A program made the position numbers and the translations under genes. Below are positions 1 through 11,600 of a stretch of 64,000 bases of DNA, one piece after another. The stretch is from Amoebophrya sp. A120. Its lineage: Eukaryota; Sar; Dinophyceae; Syndiniales; Amoebophryaceae. The notes beneath the pieces were generated by a model. It saw only the letters and a list, made by a program, of their open reading frames with translations. It searched no databases and was not told the origin of the DNA. Numbering within the stretch: the stretch's first letter is position 1; each line of letters opens with the position of its first letter. The stretch spans positions 6,353,985-6,417,984 of the forward strand of contig CAJINV010000003.1 in NCBI GenBank assembly GCA_905178155.1, given 5' to 3'.

Positions 1-1650
1 CCCCGTGCGTGCGCATATTGGTGCTCTAACTGCTCCAACGCCACTCATGGCGCGGGGGAATTACACGCGCGCAGCTTGCTTCGCCGCGTCGCAGCCTCTC
101 CTCTACAGGAGTAGAGGAGTCGAGCGCCGAACGCTGCGCGTATGCGTCTCATTCCATTGAAAGACGAATCGCGTAGGTGGTCTACCTTCAGTGCGCCGGC
201 GGCCGCCGCTCGGTTGCGAAGCGCGGCCTTCGCTCCGGCAGATCGGCCAGCCGCCCCATCGCGTTCCACCTACTACCCGGCCAAGCGGCGCAAGTCGACG
301 CAGCGGCGCCGGCCGCCTAACCGTAGCGCCAGCACCTTTGCAAAGCCAAACCCTAAAAGGGCCAGACTTGCGCGAACCGGCGCAGGTGGTGGCCGTCTCG
401 TCTTGTCCGATTTGTTTTGCTTGGCTGGCGTCCGCCGCGAGGTATACGAAAAACCGCCAGCCCCCGAACCCCCCGGCCTCTGTGAAGTGTATGCAACTTT
501 CCGCAACAACATTCCGCACCACGCACAACGCGCATCGCGCGGACTCCTGGCGGCTTGGCCAGCCCTTCCCCCCCGGGGCAAGCCTGAAAGCCGGGGAAAC
601 TGGGGCCGCCCCCGCCCGGGCACCGTTTCCGACGTGTAGAAGGTTACCAAGAACGGAAGCGCCCCCGCGTCCGACTGCAATGGCCAAAGCACGAAGCCCA
701 GCTCCCAGCACACCTCCGGAACCACCGAGCGCCGAAGAACGACCGGCCCGGCCGAACACGCCCGCCGAGACCGCGCTCGGCGGGTAGCCCGGGCTTGGCA
801 GTATTGGGCCCGCCCGGCGCCGTGCCGCCGTATCTGGCTTGGCGCACCCACACGGGGGCCGCGTCCCGATCGCGCGGCGGCATAAACTTCCAACAACCCC
901 CATGCGCCCGAAGCTGTCCGCCATCGTCTGCCGCGCCAGGGCCCGGCTTATTATGTTTTTTAGACGCCCGGGCCGGCTGCGCGGACCAAAAAAGGCAGCC
1001 GCCCCGGCTGCGCGGACAGGACAGAGAAGCCGCGCACGCCTTCCCCCCCTGCGCCGCGATTACGGCAGTCCAGCAGTCGCCGCTGAAGCAGATACCCTCC
1101 TCGCCAGAGTGGTGAACTTGATGCAACTTGGGCGCCAAAGCTTTGCCGTCCACAGCGGTCGCTGGCTTCCGCACCACTTTGGCCATTCGCGTGCGCTTAG
1201 GTAAACGCACACGCAACGCCTGCGCGCCATGGATTTCTCCGCTCTTGCGGCGATAGGCGCCGGCCTGGCAGCCGCGGCCACGATCACGCCGGCCCTCGCC
1301 ATTAATGCTGGTGAGTGAGGCGCAAAAGCTGAGAAAAAGACGTCGAAAAGTTGCCACAAAGTGACTCACAGTGATCACAAGCGCGATGCTTTTATGTGAG
1401 GAGAACCGCTGAAAGCCCACGACGAGCGCATATCGAGCTACCGTCAATGCGGGCCAGTATCTGAGTATCTGTCAACTCTTGTTAGGTCTGGTCTGCTTTT
1501 TCACTTCGCAAGCATGCTGTGGCTGACACGCTACGCAAAAATTTGCTGTCGGCGACAAAGCCCAGCCGGATAAAAATGCAGCGCAAAACCACAATCATGG
1601 ATAGTGTGGCGACATGAAAGTGGCACTACAAAGAACAATGTCCTCATCAT
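1..1650. other. GC-rich block without a supported gene
   Basis: This stretch is strongly GC-rich and open in several frames on both strands at once, as expected from composition rather than from coding. No frame gives a recognisable domain. The only small item worth noting is a hydrophobic, alanine-rich reading frame starting at 1229 on the + strand. It encodes about 28 residues and ends at a good GT splice-donor sequence near 1312, but no downstream partner exon was found, so it is not called as a gene. Confidence 0.5.
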
Positions 1651-1653
1651 CAC

Positions 1654-2949
1654 TCACTGTCGTGTTTCGTGTGCTACTACCGTAGTGCTAGCCGTCGCAA
1701 GCAGTGGCGTAACCTGCGAAAGCAAACTGCTCAATCCGTCTCTGCCGGGTCCCAAAAACTTTAAGGCGCACTGCAGTTTCTCTTCGATGACGCGCGGACT
1801 CGCGGTCACTACCTGACCGCCCCTGTGTTTCTCCCCAGCTCCGGACAGTTCTAAAACGGATTGGCGGAAGACCGCAAGTACCTGCCCGTACTCTGGATTT
1901 TCGTTTTGCAGACCGGCGAAGAGCTCCGGTTGCATACCGCAGTTTCGGCCGACCGAAAGCATCTGTGCCCGGAAAACCGGCGTCGCAAACTGGTACATTT
2001 CAGCGAGGGAAATGTCGGCTTTCTGCAACGTGTCAACGAAGCACAGACTTGTCAGGTGCACCAAACTCTGCGTGACCGCGGTGATCTTGTCGTGCCGCTC
2101 TGGCGTGGTCTGCAACAAGCGGCAATCTTTGAACACGACGTTCTTGAGCCAGTCTAAGGCTCGAGCACCCCGATCATCGCCTCTTGGCTTCTGTGTGGTC
2201 GGTGCCTTCCCTGTTCTGCCGGCTGCTGCGTCGTGGTCACTCCTCGTCTGCGCTACTGACTGCATAGGCTTTGCGCTTTCCAACTTTTGTCGTTTCGCGC
2301 GCGGACTGCTTCCTCGTGGCTCTTTCTCCGTGCAGCTGCTGCTGCTCTTCGACTGGTCCACAAGTGATACCGAGAGGGGGTGATCATCTTGACACGCGAA
2401 ACTTTTGCTGTTTGTCCCTGTAGTTTCTTCGTTCCCGTCGATTCGGACGGGACAAAGAACAAAATTCTGATCCCGCAGGGCGGTCGAAGGTCCGAACATG
2501 GGATGCCCACCTATCACGGTTTGTGCTTTCGTCTGCGCCATGGCGTTGCACGGCTGTACCTTCAGCGAGGTCAAATCCAGCAAGATTTGATCCTCGCGCA
2601 CAAAAGGCGCGAGCCTTTCTATCGTCTTCACGGTTGCACTCAGCGGCACTGCAAATATGACCAGCTCCGCGCTTTCCAGCACGCGCCGGTTCTCCAGCGC
2701 TTGCTGGTGTTCGTCGACCCTTTTTGTGATTTTCCCGTCGCTCGAACTTGAGTTCGAAGAAGTCCAGCAGGTTTTTGTGCACTGCACTTCTGGCACGAAT
2801 TCAGCAAACACTTTCGCGAATACCGCACCCATCCGCCCATCGCCTCCGATAATTCCAACGCTACCAACTGGAGCTTGACTGCCTCCAGTTGCAGCAATCA
2901 TGTTTGCCATCTGATCTTCACACCGAACTAAGATGGATCTCCTGGCCAA
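1654..2949 (-). CDS. tyrA: prephenate dehydrogenase (TyrA family), single exon
   Basis: Prephenate dehydrogenase oxidatively decarboxylates prephenate to 4-hydroxyphenylpyruvate in tyrosine synthesis. The 431-residue frame has a Rossmann nucleotide-binding loop near residues 33-40 (GGDGRMG). It then has the family motif GGHPMFGP near residues 146-153, and a C-terminal helical part that tracks the bacterial TyrA dimerisation domain (motifs HDK, ATPVFRAQMLSVGR). No chorismate mutase or ACT domain is present. A Ser/Lys/Arg-rich insert of roughly 90 residues separates the nucleotide-binding and helical halves and is absent from bacterial enzymes. The gene has no intron, unlike several neighbours, which fits a bacterial origin; transfer is inference. 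The start chosen is the first Met; an internal Met at residue 14 is an alternative. Confidence 0.85.
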   Translation of the reverse strand: MARRSILVRCEDQMANMIAATGGSQAPVGSVGIIGGDGRMGAVFAKVFAEFVPEVQCTKTCWTSSNSSSSDGKITKRVDEHQQALENRRVLESAELVIFAVPLSATVKTIERLAPFVREDQILLDLTSLKVQPCNAMAQTKAQTVIGGHPMFGPSTALRDQNFVLCPVRIDGNEETTGTNSKSFACQDDHPLSVSLVDQSKSSSSCTEKEPRGSSPRAKRQKLESAKPMQSVAQTRSDHDAAAGRTGKAPTTQKPRGDDRGARALDWLKNVVFKDCRLLQTTPERHDKITAVTQSLVHLTSLCFVDTLQKADISLAEMYQFATPVFRAQMLSVGRNCGMQPELFAGLQNENPEYGQVLAVFRQSVLELSGAGEKHRGGQVVTASPRVIEEKLQCALKFLGPGRDGLSSLLSQVTPLLATASTTVVAHETRQ

Positions 2950-3571
2950 AAAAAAATGATCGCGGCAATCTGTGTTTACACTGGTACTACTGTTTCAGAT
3001 TCACTTGAGAGCCTGCTTTGTATCTATACTGAGATGGTCGGATCTTTTCGGAAAAAAAAAATTAGTGCAACCAGTAAACTGCTCACCTACTGAAGCATGA
3101 TACAGTGCGGACCTTTTTTCTTTTTGTCGATGTCTACTTGTCTAGAAGCTACCTCTGGGCCTCGAGCCAAAGTCTTTCGAATTTGTTTTTTTCGCATTTT
3201 TTGATCATGCCAGGGGGCGAGTGTGTCCTCTTTTTCGCGCACTTTGCCGAAAAACCTTGTAGAATCCATGTCTTATTGCGCTTGCAGCGCGCTTGCGGCG
3301 TATTTCAGGAAAAGAAAAACCGTCTTATGTGTAGTATGAATCAAAATCTAAATCATCAAAAGTATTTACACCTATCTTCTGCGCTGTGAAATAAAGCCGA
3401 GAAAAACCATTGCAAAACCGATCTGTAGTTTTTGTGTACAGGTGAACTTATTTTTCAGACACACACTGTGGGCTCCTGCGTCATCAAGTATAAAATAACT
3501 AAGCCGGGTGCTACTTATCAAAAGTGACACAATCAGCACGGGCACTATAATCGCGGCACTGCTCTTCTATA
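2950..3571. other. intergenic, AT-richer
   Basis: This lies between two genes, both on the minus strand. It contains A/T runs and no domain-bearing frame. It presumably holds the 3' end of the armadillo-like gene transcript and the 5' region of tyrA. Confidence 0.4.
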
Positions 3572-6500
3572 CTAGCCCGGTTCCGTGTCTATTCCGGCCG
3601 AGATAGACAGACGCAGGTTAGTGATCTTCTCAACGATGACTTCCGTGTGGGTGGCGATCTTCTTGGTGTTCAAGAACTCCAGCAGGCCGCAGGAGTCGAT
3701 CATGGTCCGAAGATTGCGCTTGTGAATCGCCAACAGCGTCAACAGGGTGGCCAGGTTGATGAACATGTCCAGTAGCGTCGACGTACTGGGCGGGCCGCCG
3801 GGCGTCGCGGAGGAGGAGGACCACAGGCGACCCAGCGGCGTGTTGTTCAGCTCCAGGTCGTTGTAGACCTCGTAGATCTGGCGGAATTCGAGGCAGAGCC
3901 CCTCGAGGGTCCGGGACCCGACGGTGGCCTTGTTCTTCGACGAGTTCACGCACAGCTGCTTCAGGACGAAGTACAGCTTCGACTTCAGCGGCGCGACGAC
4001 CTTGGCGGAGAACTGGAAGTCCTCCAGGGGCAGGTTCTGGTTGCTCGTTTCGAAGGGTTTCTGCCCCGACACGGCGTCGAACATGAACAGACAACAGTCC
4101 AAGATGCTCATGCCGAACACCTCCTGCATGTGTGCCCGGATGTCGTCGTCGTTGGCGAGCTGGCCCAGGATGGCGTTCAACGGGATCAGCAGCTTGTAGC
4201 TGCTGAACGGGGTCGCGTAGTGCGTCAGCAGCGTGTCCACGAGCTCGGGGAGCAGGGTTTGCTGCTTCAGAATCACCTCGCGGAGCTTCGCGGTGGTCGT
4301 CAGGTTCACCAGCAGCAGGAGCGTGTACTCCACGACGTGGTCGTCCTTCCGCCGGAAGAGGTTGTTCTCGAGCAAGAAGAGCACGGAGGACTGGTTTGCC
4401 TGCCCGCCGCCCCCTTCCGCGGACGTCGAGTTTTGTGTGTCCAGGTCGAAGATCAGCATGTTCTTGATGAAAGAAAACGCGTTCGAGAGGTTCACTAACG
4501 CGGCGGTGGCCAGGGCCTGTAGAAAGGTGTTGTCGGGGTCCTTCATGATGTCGATCAGCGACGGAACGATTTCCCGAAGAAAGGCCTGTGTCATGCGGAA
4601 GGTGCCGCTGTTGGCGGAGTGGTGCTGCTCCTCGTCGTCGCCCTCGTCCTTGTCCCCGCCGCCCGCCTCCGGCATCGCCAGCCCGCCGCCGCCCCCCTCG
4701 CCCGGTTGCTGCTCGTCGGCCGCAGCGAGCGCGCACGAATCGATGATCTGCCGACAGATGGTGGCCTTCAGCTGCAGCGAAATCATCCGGTGGCACAGCA
4801 TCTTCTTCAGCAGCTCGGCGTAGTCCGCGTCGTTCTTCTGGCAGACTTCCTGGTACAGAAACAGAGACTCGACCAACACCTGCATCACGGTCTGGTTGAA
4901 CGTGTACCCCTGCGGAATACTGCTGCCCATGCCGTCGCCGTCCCTGTTGTAACTTTTAATATATTCATTTTGGCTCCTACAAAGAAGTACGATTGATGTT
5001 TATTCGCGGAAGATCGAGCGACTGAAGCAGGAAAAGAAAGCCGCGTATAGCGAATGCAAAAACAAGATGAACTTTAACTTCTTCTACCGAGAATTGGATT
5101 TCTAAAAAGAAAATAAAAATAACAAAGGCGGAGGCCGCTCGGTCTATCAAAAAAGACAAAGAGTAGGTATATCTATACGAGGTTGTCACTGCGTCCATGT
5201 CTTTGAGCGGCATTAGCAGCGCGCCGGACTCTATCCAAGAAAAAAACACCATCACAATCACAGTTGGGAAGTTTCGCATCAGAAATTTGTTTCGCATAAC
5301 AAATTTTTCTTGTATTGCAAAAACACAAAGGGAAATCGCCTATAACTCTTGACTGTGATGCAGTTTTGCGCATGACAAAAATTTTTGTATTGCAAAACTG
5401 TGCAAAAGTGATTGTGATGGTGTTTTTTTCTTGGATAGACTCGGAAAAGGGCTTCGCGTAGTTCCTTGGTCGGAGATGAAGCAGAAACTGGACGTATCCT
5501 AAGTGAAAACGTCCCCACCCCAGAGTTGTCATGCAGATTTGCATCCCAAAAAAGTTTCTCACGCGGAGCCTCATGAGAGCCATTTCCTAGTCTTGATTTT
5601 AAACTTGTGATGCTATGATCAGCATGATATCCTAGATCTGTGATGCTTCGGAACTAGCTAAACAGGACTACACTACGAGGACAAACTTGTAATGCAAGGC
5701 AACCATAGCTGGTTGATTTGTCTAGCAGATTTCCCATCTTGACTCTGGTATGGGGACACTTTTACTCAGGATAGGACGACGCGCAAAATCTTCCTCCTGG
5801 CGTCCGCCTGGAGGTGGCCGTTGATGCAGGAATCCACGAGGACTGCCAGGTTGAATTTCTCGGACCGGGCGCCGCAACAGTGGTTGATCTGGTAGCAGAA
5901 GTACTTGCTGACCCGCTCCAGCCACGCGTTGCGTCGCGCGTCGCCGGAACCAGAAGTCTGGTCGGCGGAGACCACCCCCGTGCGGAACCGCGCCATGCGG
6001 TACAAGTCCTGCGCAACGAAGAAGGGATCCTGCACCGTTGGGATGTGGTCCCCGATCTCCCGCAGCACCTCGGGATTCTTCAGCGCGTTCTCGTCGTTGA
6101 GCACCTTCAAGACACCCTTCAAGAACCGCTTCCCCTCCTCCTCCAGCGTGAGCACCACCGACCCCGTGCCCTCGTCCGCCGGGCCCCCGGTGCGGAAGGG
6201 CACGTACCCAGGCGCCAACTTGTAGCGGGTCAGCAGCCAGTGAAAGGCCTCCTCGCTGTACAAGAGCGCGTTCATCTTCGCCTGCACCACATCCCGGTAG
6301 ATAAAGTCGGTCAGACTGGTCACCTGCGCCTCGCTCTCCTCCAGCAGCGCGTCGCTGGTCAGCTGGGTCATCAGCGGGGAAAACGAGTTCGCAGCCATGT
6401 GCACCCAGCTGCTCAGCGTCGTTTGGATCTCCTGCGGCTCCATCAGTCCGAACGGCTTCTCGTTGGTCAGTTTCATGTGTCGCAGGATGATAGCCACGTC

Positions 6501-8620
6501 CTGGGCGGTGTCCAGCAGCGGAGGTAAGAATTGCCGCCTGATCATGTCGTCCAGGCAGGAGTTTTGTTCTGTTCTCGCAGTTGTAAGAATAAGACAATTC
6601 TTATTCTTACAACTGCGAGAACAGAACACGACACATCGAAGAATTTCATTGACTTTTCCGCTGAGACCACTGACTCCTCTTACATGATTCGAAATCAATT
6701 TCATCCAGATGAACACTCAGCATTCTGTACCTCAAAAAGACAGCGGATATGTACTCGCCGGTGGATTTACACTCCAACTCCAGCTCCCAGCCGGTGAATT
6801 GTGCAATATCTTCGGAGAGGTCCATTTTTTTCAGGAACACCTGGCTCTTGAAGATTTGCCAGTGCCTGCCCCGCATGTTGGTAGAGCTGCCGCCTGCCGT
6901 GCTGGACGTGAGGAAGCTTTTGTAGTCCAGGGCGACCCACCGCACGTGCAGGTCCTTGTTGTGAAACGCCATCTCCATCAGACTTGCCTTGGGGTGCACA
7001 AAAACCTCGATGGTCACGCGCTGCAAGTCGTTGACGTACGTCGTGCGATTCCCATTCACACGGGAGTGCGTGAACGAGTCCGGGAGGTAGAAAAAGTAGT
7101 CCCCGAGCATCTCCTCGTGGAACCCGGCAAATGGGGCGACGAAGAGCTGTCGCCTCTTCGACGCCTTTCCCGCTCTCGCCTTCGGCCGCGGCTGCGCCGG
7201 CGTCTTCTGGTTGGAGTTGCTTTCGCTCTGCAGCTATCAAATGCAAAAGTGTCTGGGTCTGGAAGGTGGCAACTTGTCATGCTGTTTTTGGACTCCAAAA
7301 AAATTTGTATTGCGTGACCAGCAAGAAGGGCACAGTTTGTGCTACACGGACAAAGCATTTTTCATGCGGAAGGTGCGTCAGGAAGGGTTCTAAAAACCTG
7401 TGATGCTAGGTCATGCATTACAGGCGTCATGGGTCATGAGAAATATGCATGACAAATCTTGCATTCTTCCAGACCCAGACATATTTTCATTCCATAGCAG
7501 CACTGGTATGTGTGCACACTCGGCCAGCTCCGCCTTCACGTGGGGGAACGTGGCCACCTGCGCAATATGGGAGTGTCAGGATCGAAATCGACAAAGTCGA
7601 AAAATTTGTGATGCTAAAACAACCGCACCGACATTGCCATTGTCCAGCATAGCTGAGGAGGCAAGCCTCCACAGGCTCCGGAACGGCATAGGGTCAGAAC
7701 CGCGAAAACATCGCGAGTATTTCTTCATCCCCGAAAACATCGCGAGTATTTCTTTATCGAAAAATTTGTGATGCGTAAAATGTAGGGCACGCGAGGCCTG
7801 TATTGGGGTGCAGGCAAATGAGACCGATTGTAAGCCTGCTTAGGGGTATGCAATGTGTTGCCAGAGTAGCATGACAGGAGCAGTCTGCTTTGCCCAAACA
7901 GCATGACAGACTGGATTTTGGTGGTCCCAAAATTTGTCATGCGCCACTTGGAAACTGAGGCTCCAACTGGCATCGATTTTGCGCATCACAAATTTTTCGA
8001 TTTTGTCGATTTCGATTCTGACACTTCCATACGCAAACCGCCACATGTAGTCCGAGCACCAGGTGGTCTTCAGAAAGCTCAGCAAAATTGGGCGGTGCCC
8101 GGTCTGGAAGAAAATCCGGGTGGAATCCCATTCCGTTGGCCGATTCTCGTTTAACACGATGCACAAGTCCGTGAACGTGTTTACGTCCTTATCACAAGGG
8201 AAAATCCCCCCCCCCATATCAAGCGGAAGTCTCTGATGCTGGATTTGCGTATACGAATCCGGTTTGTCTTGCGGTAGAGGACTGCAGGCTCCTGCCAAGC
8301 CTGAGCAGAGAGGTTTTGGCCTAGGCGCTTAGCATGAGAAACGTCTATGCTGTAGGCCCAACAGCATCACAAATCGCCTCCATAAGGCGGCGGATTCTTT
8401 GGGTTTGCCTTCTTGCAAGACAGATGTGATTTGTGGCCTCAAATCCGCAACACAAATTTTTGGAAACATACCTTTTCGATATGGGGAGGGGGGATTTTTC
8501 CTCTCAATAGTCCTCGATCACCTGCTCCAGATGCGCGTAGTACAGCTGGCCGCCGGGGAGCACCGCGGACAGATCCTTCCGGATCAAGTGCAGGGCGTGC
8601 TTTCCCACCCCGAGGTAGTA
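3572..8620 (-). CDS. armadillo/HEAT-like protein of unknown function, multi-exon
   Basis: I do not recognise the family. Exons read on the minus strand are approximately 8620-8508, 8197-8037, 7565-7502, 7234-6684, about 6565-5779, 5494-5442, 5230-5179 and 4976-3572. The last exon encodes about 468 residues of alternating amphipathic helices (for example LLPELVDTLLTHY and ALATAALVNLSNAF) typical of an armadillo-like solenoid, interrupted by a Gly/Asp/Glu-rich loop. Introns at 8198-8507, 7566-8036, 7235-7501, 5495-5778 and 5231-5441 are introner elements, and excising each with one flanking duplication keeps the frame. The intron at 4977-5178 has normal GT-AG ends. The junction near 6566-6683 is unresolved because a perfect hairpin lies there. 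The 5' end is incomplete; a first exon may lie at 12.7-13.2 kb. Confidence 0.6.
5231..5441 (-). mobile_element. introner, CTATCCAAG-ended family
   Basis: This 211-nt intron has near-perfect inverted ends of about 30 bp (CTATCCAAGAAAAAAACACC and its complement). It is flanked by a 4-bp duplication, GACT on the + strand at 5227-5230 and 5438-5441. Removing the element with one copy joins the frame as FSESGALLMPLKD. The inside carries GCATAACAAATTT-like and TTGTATTGC words, the same style as the other families. Confidence 0.75.
5495..5778 (-). mobile_element. introner, GTCCCCACCCC family, copy 1
   Basis: Its inverted ends contain AAAACGTCCCCACCCCAGAG on one side and the complement, with a few mismatches, on the other. 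A 5-bp duplication (GGACG on +) lies at 5490-5494 and 5774-5778. Precise removal of 284 nt gives the in-frame join LRVVQFLLHL. A GT-AG choice inside the ends (GTAAAA to TTAG) would leave an in-frame TGA, so precise excision is favoured. The same family and the same 284-nt length recur at 58742-59025. Confidence 0.75.
6566..6627. repeat. perfect 28-bp inverted repeat with 6-nt loop
   Basis: The arms at 6566-6593 and 6600-6627 are exact complements, starting GTTCTGTTCTCGCAG. The element sits at the 3' end of an intron of the armadillo-like gene that starts with a good donor (GTAAGA, 6683). The splice acceptor could not be placed with a continuous frame, so whether the hairpin is intron, a minimal introner, or retained in frame is open. 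Confidence 0.8.
7235..7501 (-). mobile_element. introner, TGTCTGGGTCTGG family, copy 1
   Basis: The ends read TATCAAATGCAAAAGTGTC and the complement of TATGGAATGAAAATATGTC, both followed by TGGGTCTGGAAG. A 5-bp duplication (GCAGC on +) lies at 7230-7234 and 7497-7501. Removing 267 nt joins HIPVL to QSESNSNQ in frame. Internal words include TTGTCATGC and GCATGACAAAT. Confidence 0.8.
7566..8036 (-). mobile_element. introner, GATCGAAATCGAC family (471 nt)
   Basis: The inverted ends read TATGGGAGTGTCAGGATCG and the complement of TATGGAAGTGTCAGAATCG. A 5-bp duplication CGCAA lies at 7561-7565 and 8032-8036. Removal joins MWRFA to QVATFPHVK in frame. It is longer than the other introners and contains an imperfect tandem pair (GAAAACATCGCGAGTATTTC twice, about 7707-7760), plus repeated AAATTTGTGATGC and AAATTTGTCATGC words. 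Confidence 0.75.
8198..8507 (-). mobile_element. introner, CCCCCCCATATC family
   Basis: Its inverted ends are GGAAAATCCCCCCCCCCATA and the complement of GGAAAAATCCCCCCTCCCCA. A short CAA duplication lies at 8195-8197 and 8505-8507. Removal of 310 nt gives the in-frame join EDYCDKDVNTF. Inside are GCATCACAAAT and ATTTGTGG words resembling those of the other families. Confidence 0.65.
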
Positions 8621-8689
8621 TCATGCCAAAAAGTGGTAACGTTAAAGGAATCTCTACAATGACTAGCGAAAGGTGAGAAAACCCATTAT

Positions 8690-11600
8690 TTAATAGTATT
8701 CCGCAATAGAAACAAAGAACAGAAACGAAAAACAAAAACAAAGAATGGAAACGAGAAACGACAACAAACAATGGAAACAAAAAACGAAAACAAAGAATAA
8801 AAACGAAAAACGAAAACAAAGAATGAAAACAAAAAACGAAAACAAAGAATAGAAACGAAAAACAACAACAACGAAATGCTGACAAAGCGCCCAAGCTTCT
8901 AAGCGACGAAGCCTCGAAACGAAGGGGCCTCGAAACGCCGAAGCAGCGAAGCCTCGAAGCAACGAAGAAGCCTCGAAGAGCCGCGAAGCCTCGAAGAGCT
9001 GCAAAGCCTCGAAGGGCCGCGAAGCCTCGAAGAGCCGCAAAGCCTCGAAGAGCGGCGAAGCCGCGAAGCCTCGAAGGAAGCAGCGAAGCCTCGAAGGGAG
9101 CAGCGAAGCCGCGAAGGGAGCAGCGAAGCCGCGAGGGGAGCAGCGAAGCCGCGAGGGGAGCAGCGAAGCCTCGGAGGGGGCAGCGAAGCCTCGAAGGGAG
9201 CAACGAAGCCTCGAAGGAAGCCTCGAAGCAGCAAAGCCTCGAAGCAGCGAAGCCTCGAAGCAGCGAAGCCTCGAAGCAGCGAGGCCTCGAAGCAGCGAAG
9301 CCTCGAAGCGGCGAGGCCTCGAAGGGAGCAGCGAAGCAGCGACGCCTCGAAGCAGCGACGCCTCGAAGCCTCGAAGCGGCGAAGCTCGAAGCGCGCAGCG
9401 ATCGAAGCCTCGAAGCGCGCCGCGAAGCCTCGAAGCGCGCAGCGAAGCCTCGAAGCACGCAGCGAAGCCTCGAAGCACGCAGCGAAGCCTCGAAGCACGC
9501 GGCGAAGCCTCGAAGCACGCAGCGAAGCCTCGAAGCACGCGGCGAAGCCTCGAAGCACGCGGCGAAGCCTCGAAGCACGCGGCGAAACCTCGAAGCACGC
9601 GGCGAAGCCTCGAAGCACACAGCGAAGCCTCGAAGCAGCGAAGCGTCGAAGCAGCAAAGCCCCGAAGCACCGCCTCAGGCCTCGAAGCAGCGCCTGAGGC
9701 CTCGAAGCAGCGCCTGAAGCCTCGAAGCGGCGTCTGAAGCCTCGAGGCAGCAGCGTGCGAAGCCTCGGGTCAGCAACGTGCGAAACCTCGAGGCAACAGC
9801 GTGAGAAACCTCGAGGCGGCAACGCGCGAAACCTCGAGGCAGCAGCGTGAGAAACCTCGAGGCAGCAGCGTGCGAGGCCCCGAAGCAGCAGCGCGCGACG
9901 CCTCGGGGCAGCAGCGTACGAAACCCCGAGGCAGCAACGTACGAAACCTCGAAGCAGCAACGAACGCACGAAGCCACGGCGCAACAACGTACGAAACAAC
10001 GCGCGAAGCCCCGAAGCCGCGGGGCCCCGAAGCAGTAAAGCCTCGACGAAGCCGCGCCGGCCGGTGCCGGACCATGGCCAAGCCGAGCCGGTGCGTGCCT
10101 GCCGGACCATGGCCAAGCAAGGCGAGCCGGTGCCGGGCCATGAGCAGACCGAGCCGGTGCATGCCGGACCATGGATGGCAAGGCCGGGCCGGTGCGTGCC
10201 GGACCCTGGCAAGGCCAAGCCGGTGCCGGACCATGGCCGAGCCGAGCCGGACTATGCATGGCCAAGCCGAGCCGGTGCCGGACCATGCATGGCCAAGCCG
10301 AGCCGGTGGGTGCCGGACGATGCATGGCCAAGCCGAGCCGGTGCCGGAGCATGCATGGCCAAGCCGAGAAGGTGCCGGACCATGGCCGAGGCGAGCCGGT
10401 GCCGGGCCATTCAGCATGGCCAAGCCGAACCATGGCCAAGACCCGAAGCGAAGATAAAAGCCCCGAAGCAAAGAAGCCGCGAAGCGAAGAGAGATGCCCC
10501 GAAGCGAAGAGAGGCGCCCCGAAGCAAAGGAGCCCCGAGGCGAGGATAGAAGCGAAGATAGAAGCCTCGAAGCCGCAGCGAACGAAGTCTCGAAGCCGCG
10601 GCGAAGCCTCGAAGCCGTAGCGAGGCCTCGAAGCCGCAGCGACGCCCCGAAGCCGCAGCAAAGCCCCGAAGCCTCAGCGACGGCTCGAAGCCGCAGCGAA
10701 GCCTAGAAGCCGCAGCGAAGCCCCGAAGACGCAGCGAAGCCTCGAAGCCGCAGCGCAGGCCGCTCGAAGCCGCAACAAAACCTCGAAGCAACGCGGCCTC
10801 GAAGTAACAACGCCGCAGCGAAGCCGCAGCGGAGCCAGGTCGTGGCCGCGCCGGTGCCAGATCAGGGTCGGGGGGGCCGGTTCCAGGTCGTGGCGAAGCC
10901 TGCCGGTGCCAGGTCATGGCCAAGCCGGTGCCGGGCCAATGGCCTGCCAGCCAAGCCTACCAGCCAACGCCACGTCATTCATAATTGCCGAGCCGGTGCC
11001 AGATCTTGGCCAAGCCAATGCAAGGCCGTGGCCAAGCCGGTGCCAGATCCTTCCTGGCGAAGCCTGCCGGTGCCCGGTCGTGGCCAGGCCGGTCGGTGGC
11101 AGATCATGGCCAAACCAAGCCTGCCGATGGATGCGTGCCAGATCATACACGGCCAAGCCTAGCCGGCCGGTGCCAGATCGGGGCATGCAAAGCCCCCCCC
11201 CCGGCCGGTGCCCGGCAGATCATGACAAAGCCGGTGCCAGATCATGGGCGAGCCTGAGCCACCCAGATCATGGCGTGGCCAAGCCGACGCCAGGTCGTCC
11301 GTGTCCAAGCCTGCCGGTGCGTGCCAGATCATGGCCCGGGTCGCTGGCGCCAGGTCGCGCGCGGTCCGAACCGCCAGGCCAAACAAGCCTGCGTGCCGGC
11401 GCCAGGCCGTGGCCAAACCGGTGCCAGATCATGCCCTCGCCTGCCACCGTCTGCCACCCTGCCCGCCGGCGCCAGATCATGGCCAGGCCGGTTCCGAGTG
11501 ATTCTGGTGGCCAGGCCCGCCGGTGCCGGAACATGGCCAGCCCGCTGCCAGATCACGCCCAAGCCGGTGCCAGGAAGCGGCAAGGCCGTTGCCAGATCAT

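Noticed and set aside
1229-1316. Short Ala-rich hydrophobic frame followed by a GT donor, possibly a proteolipid or signal-peptide exon
   Set aside because: Only about 28 residues, no matching downstream exon, and GC-rich DNA encodes Ala runs by chance.
45-1447. Overlapping open frames in the GC-rich first 1.4 kb
   Set aside because: They occur on both strands with no domain, no consistent codon pattern and heavy Arg/Ala/Pro/Gly bias, as expected for GC-rich non-coding DNA.
3630-4796. Arg-rich frame antiphase to the armadillo-like exon
   Set aside because: It is a shadow of the real frame, which has regular hydrophobic helices; the shadow is dominated by Arg, Pro and Gly.
4968-4979. CATTTTGGCTCC resembling the dinoflagellate spliced-leader sequence
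   Set aside because: Only about 11-12 bases match, it lies at a normal intron/exon border of a gene on the opposite strand, and the rest of the leader is absent.
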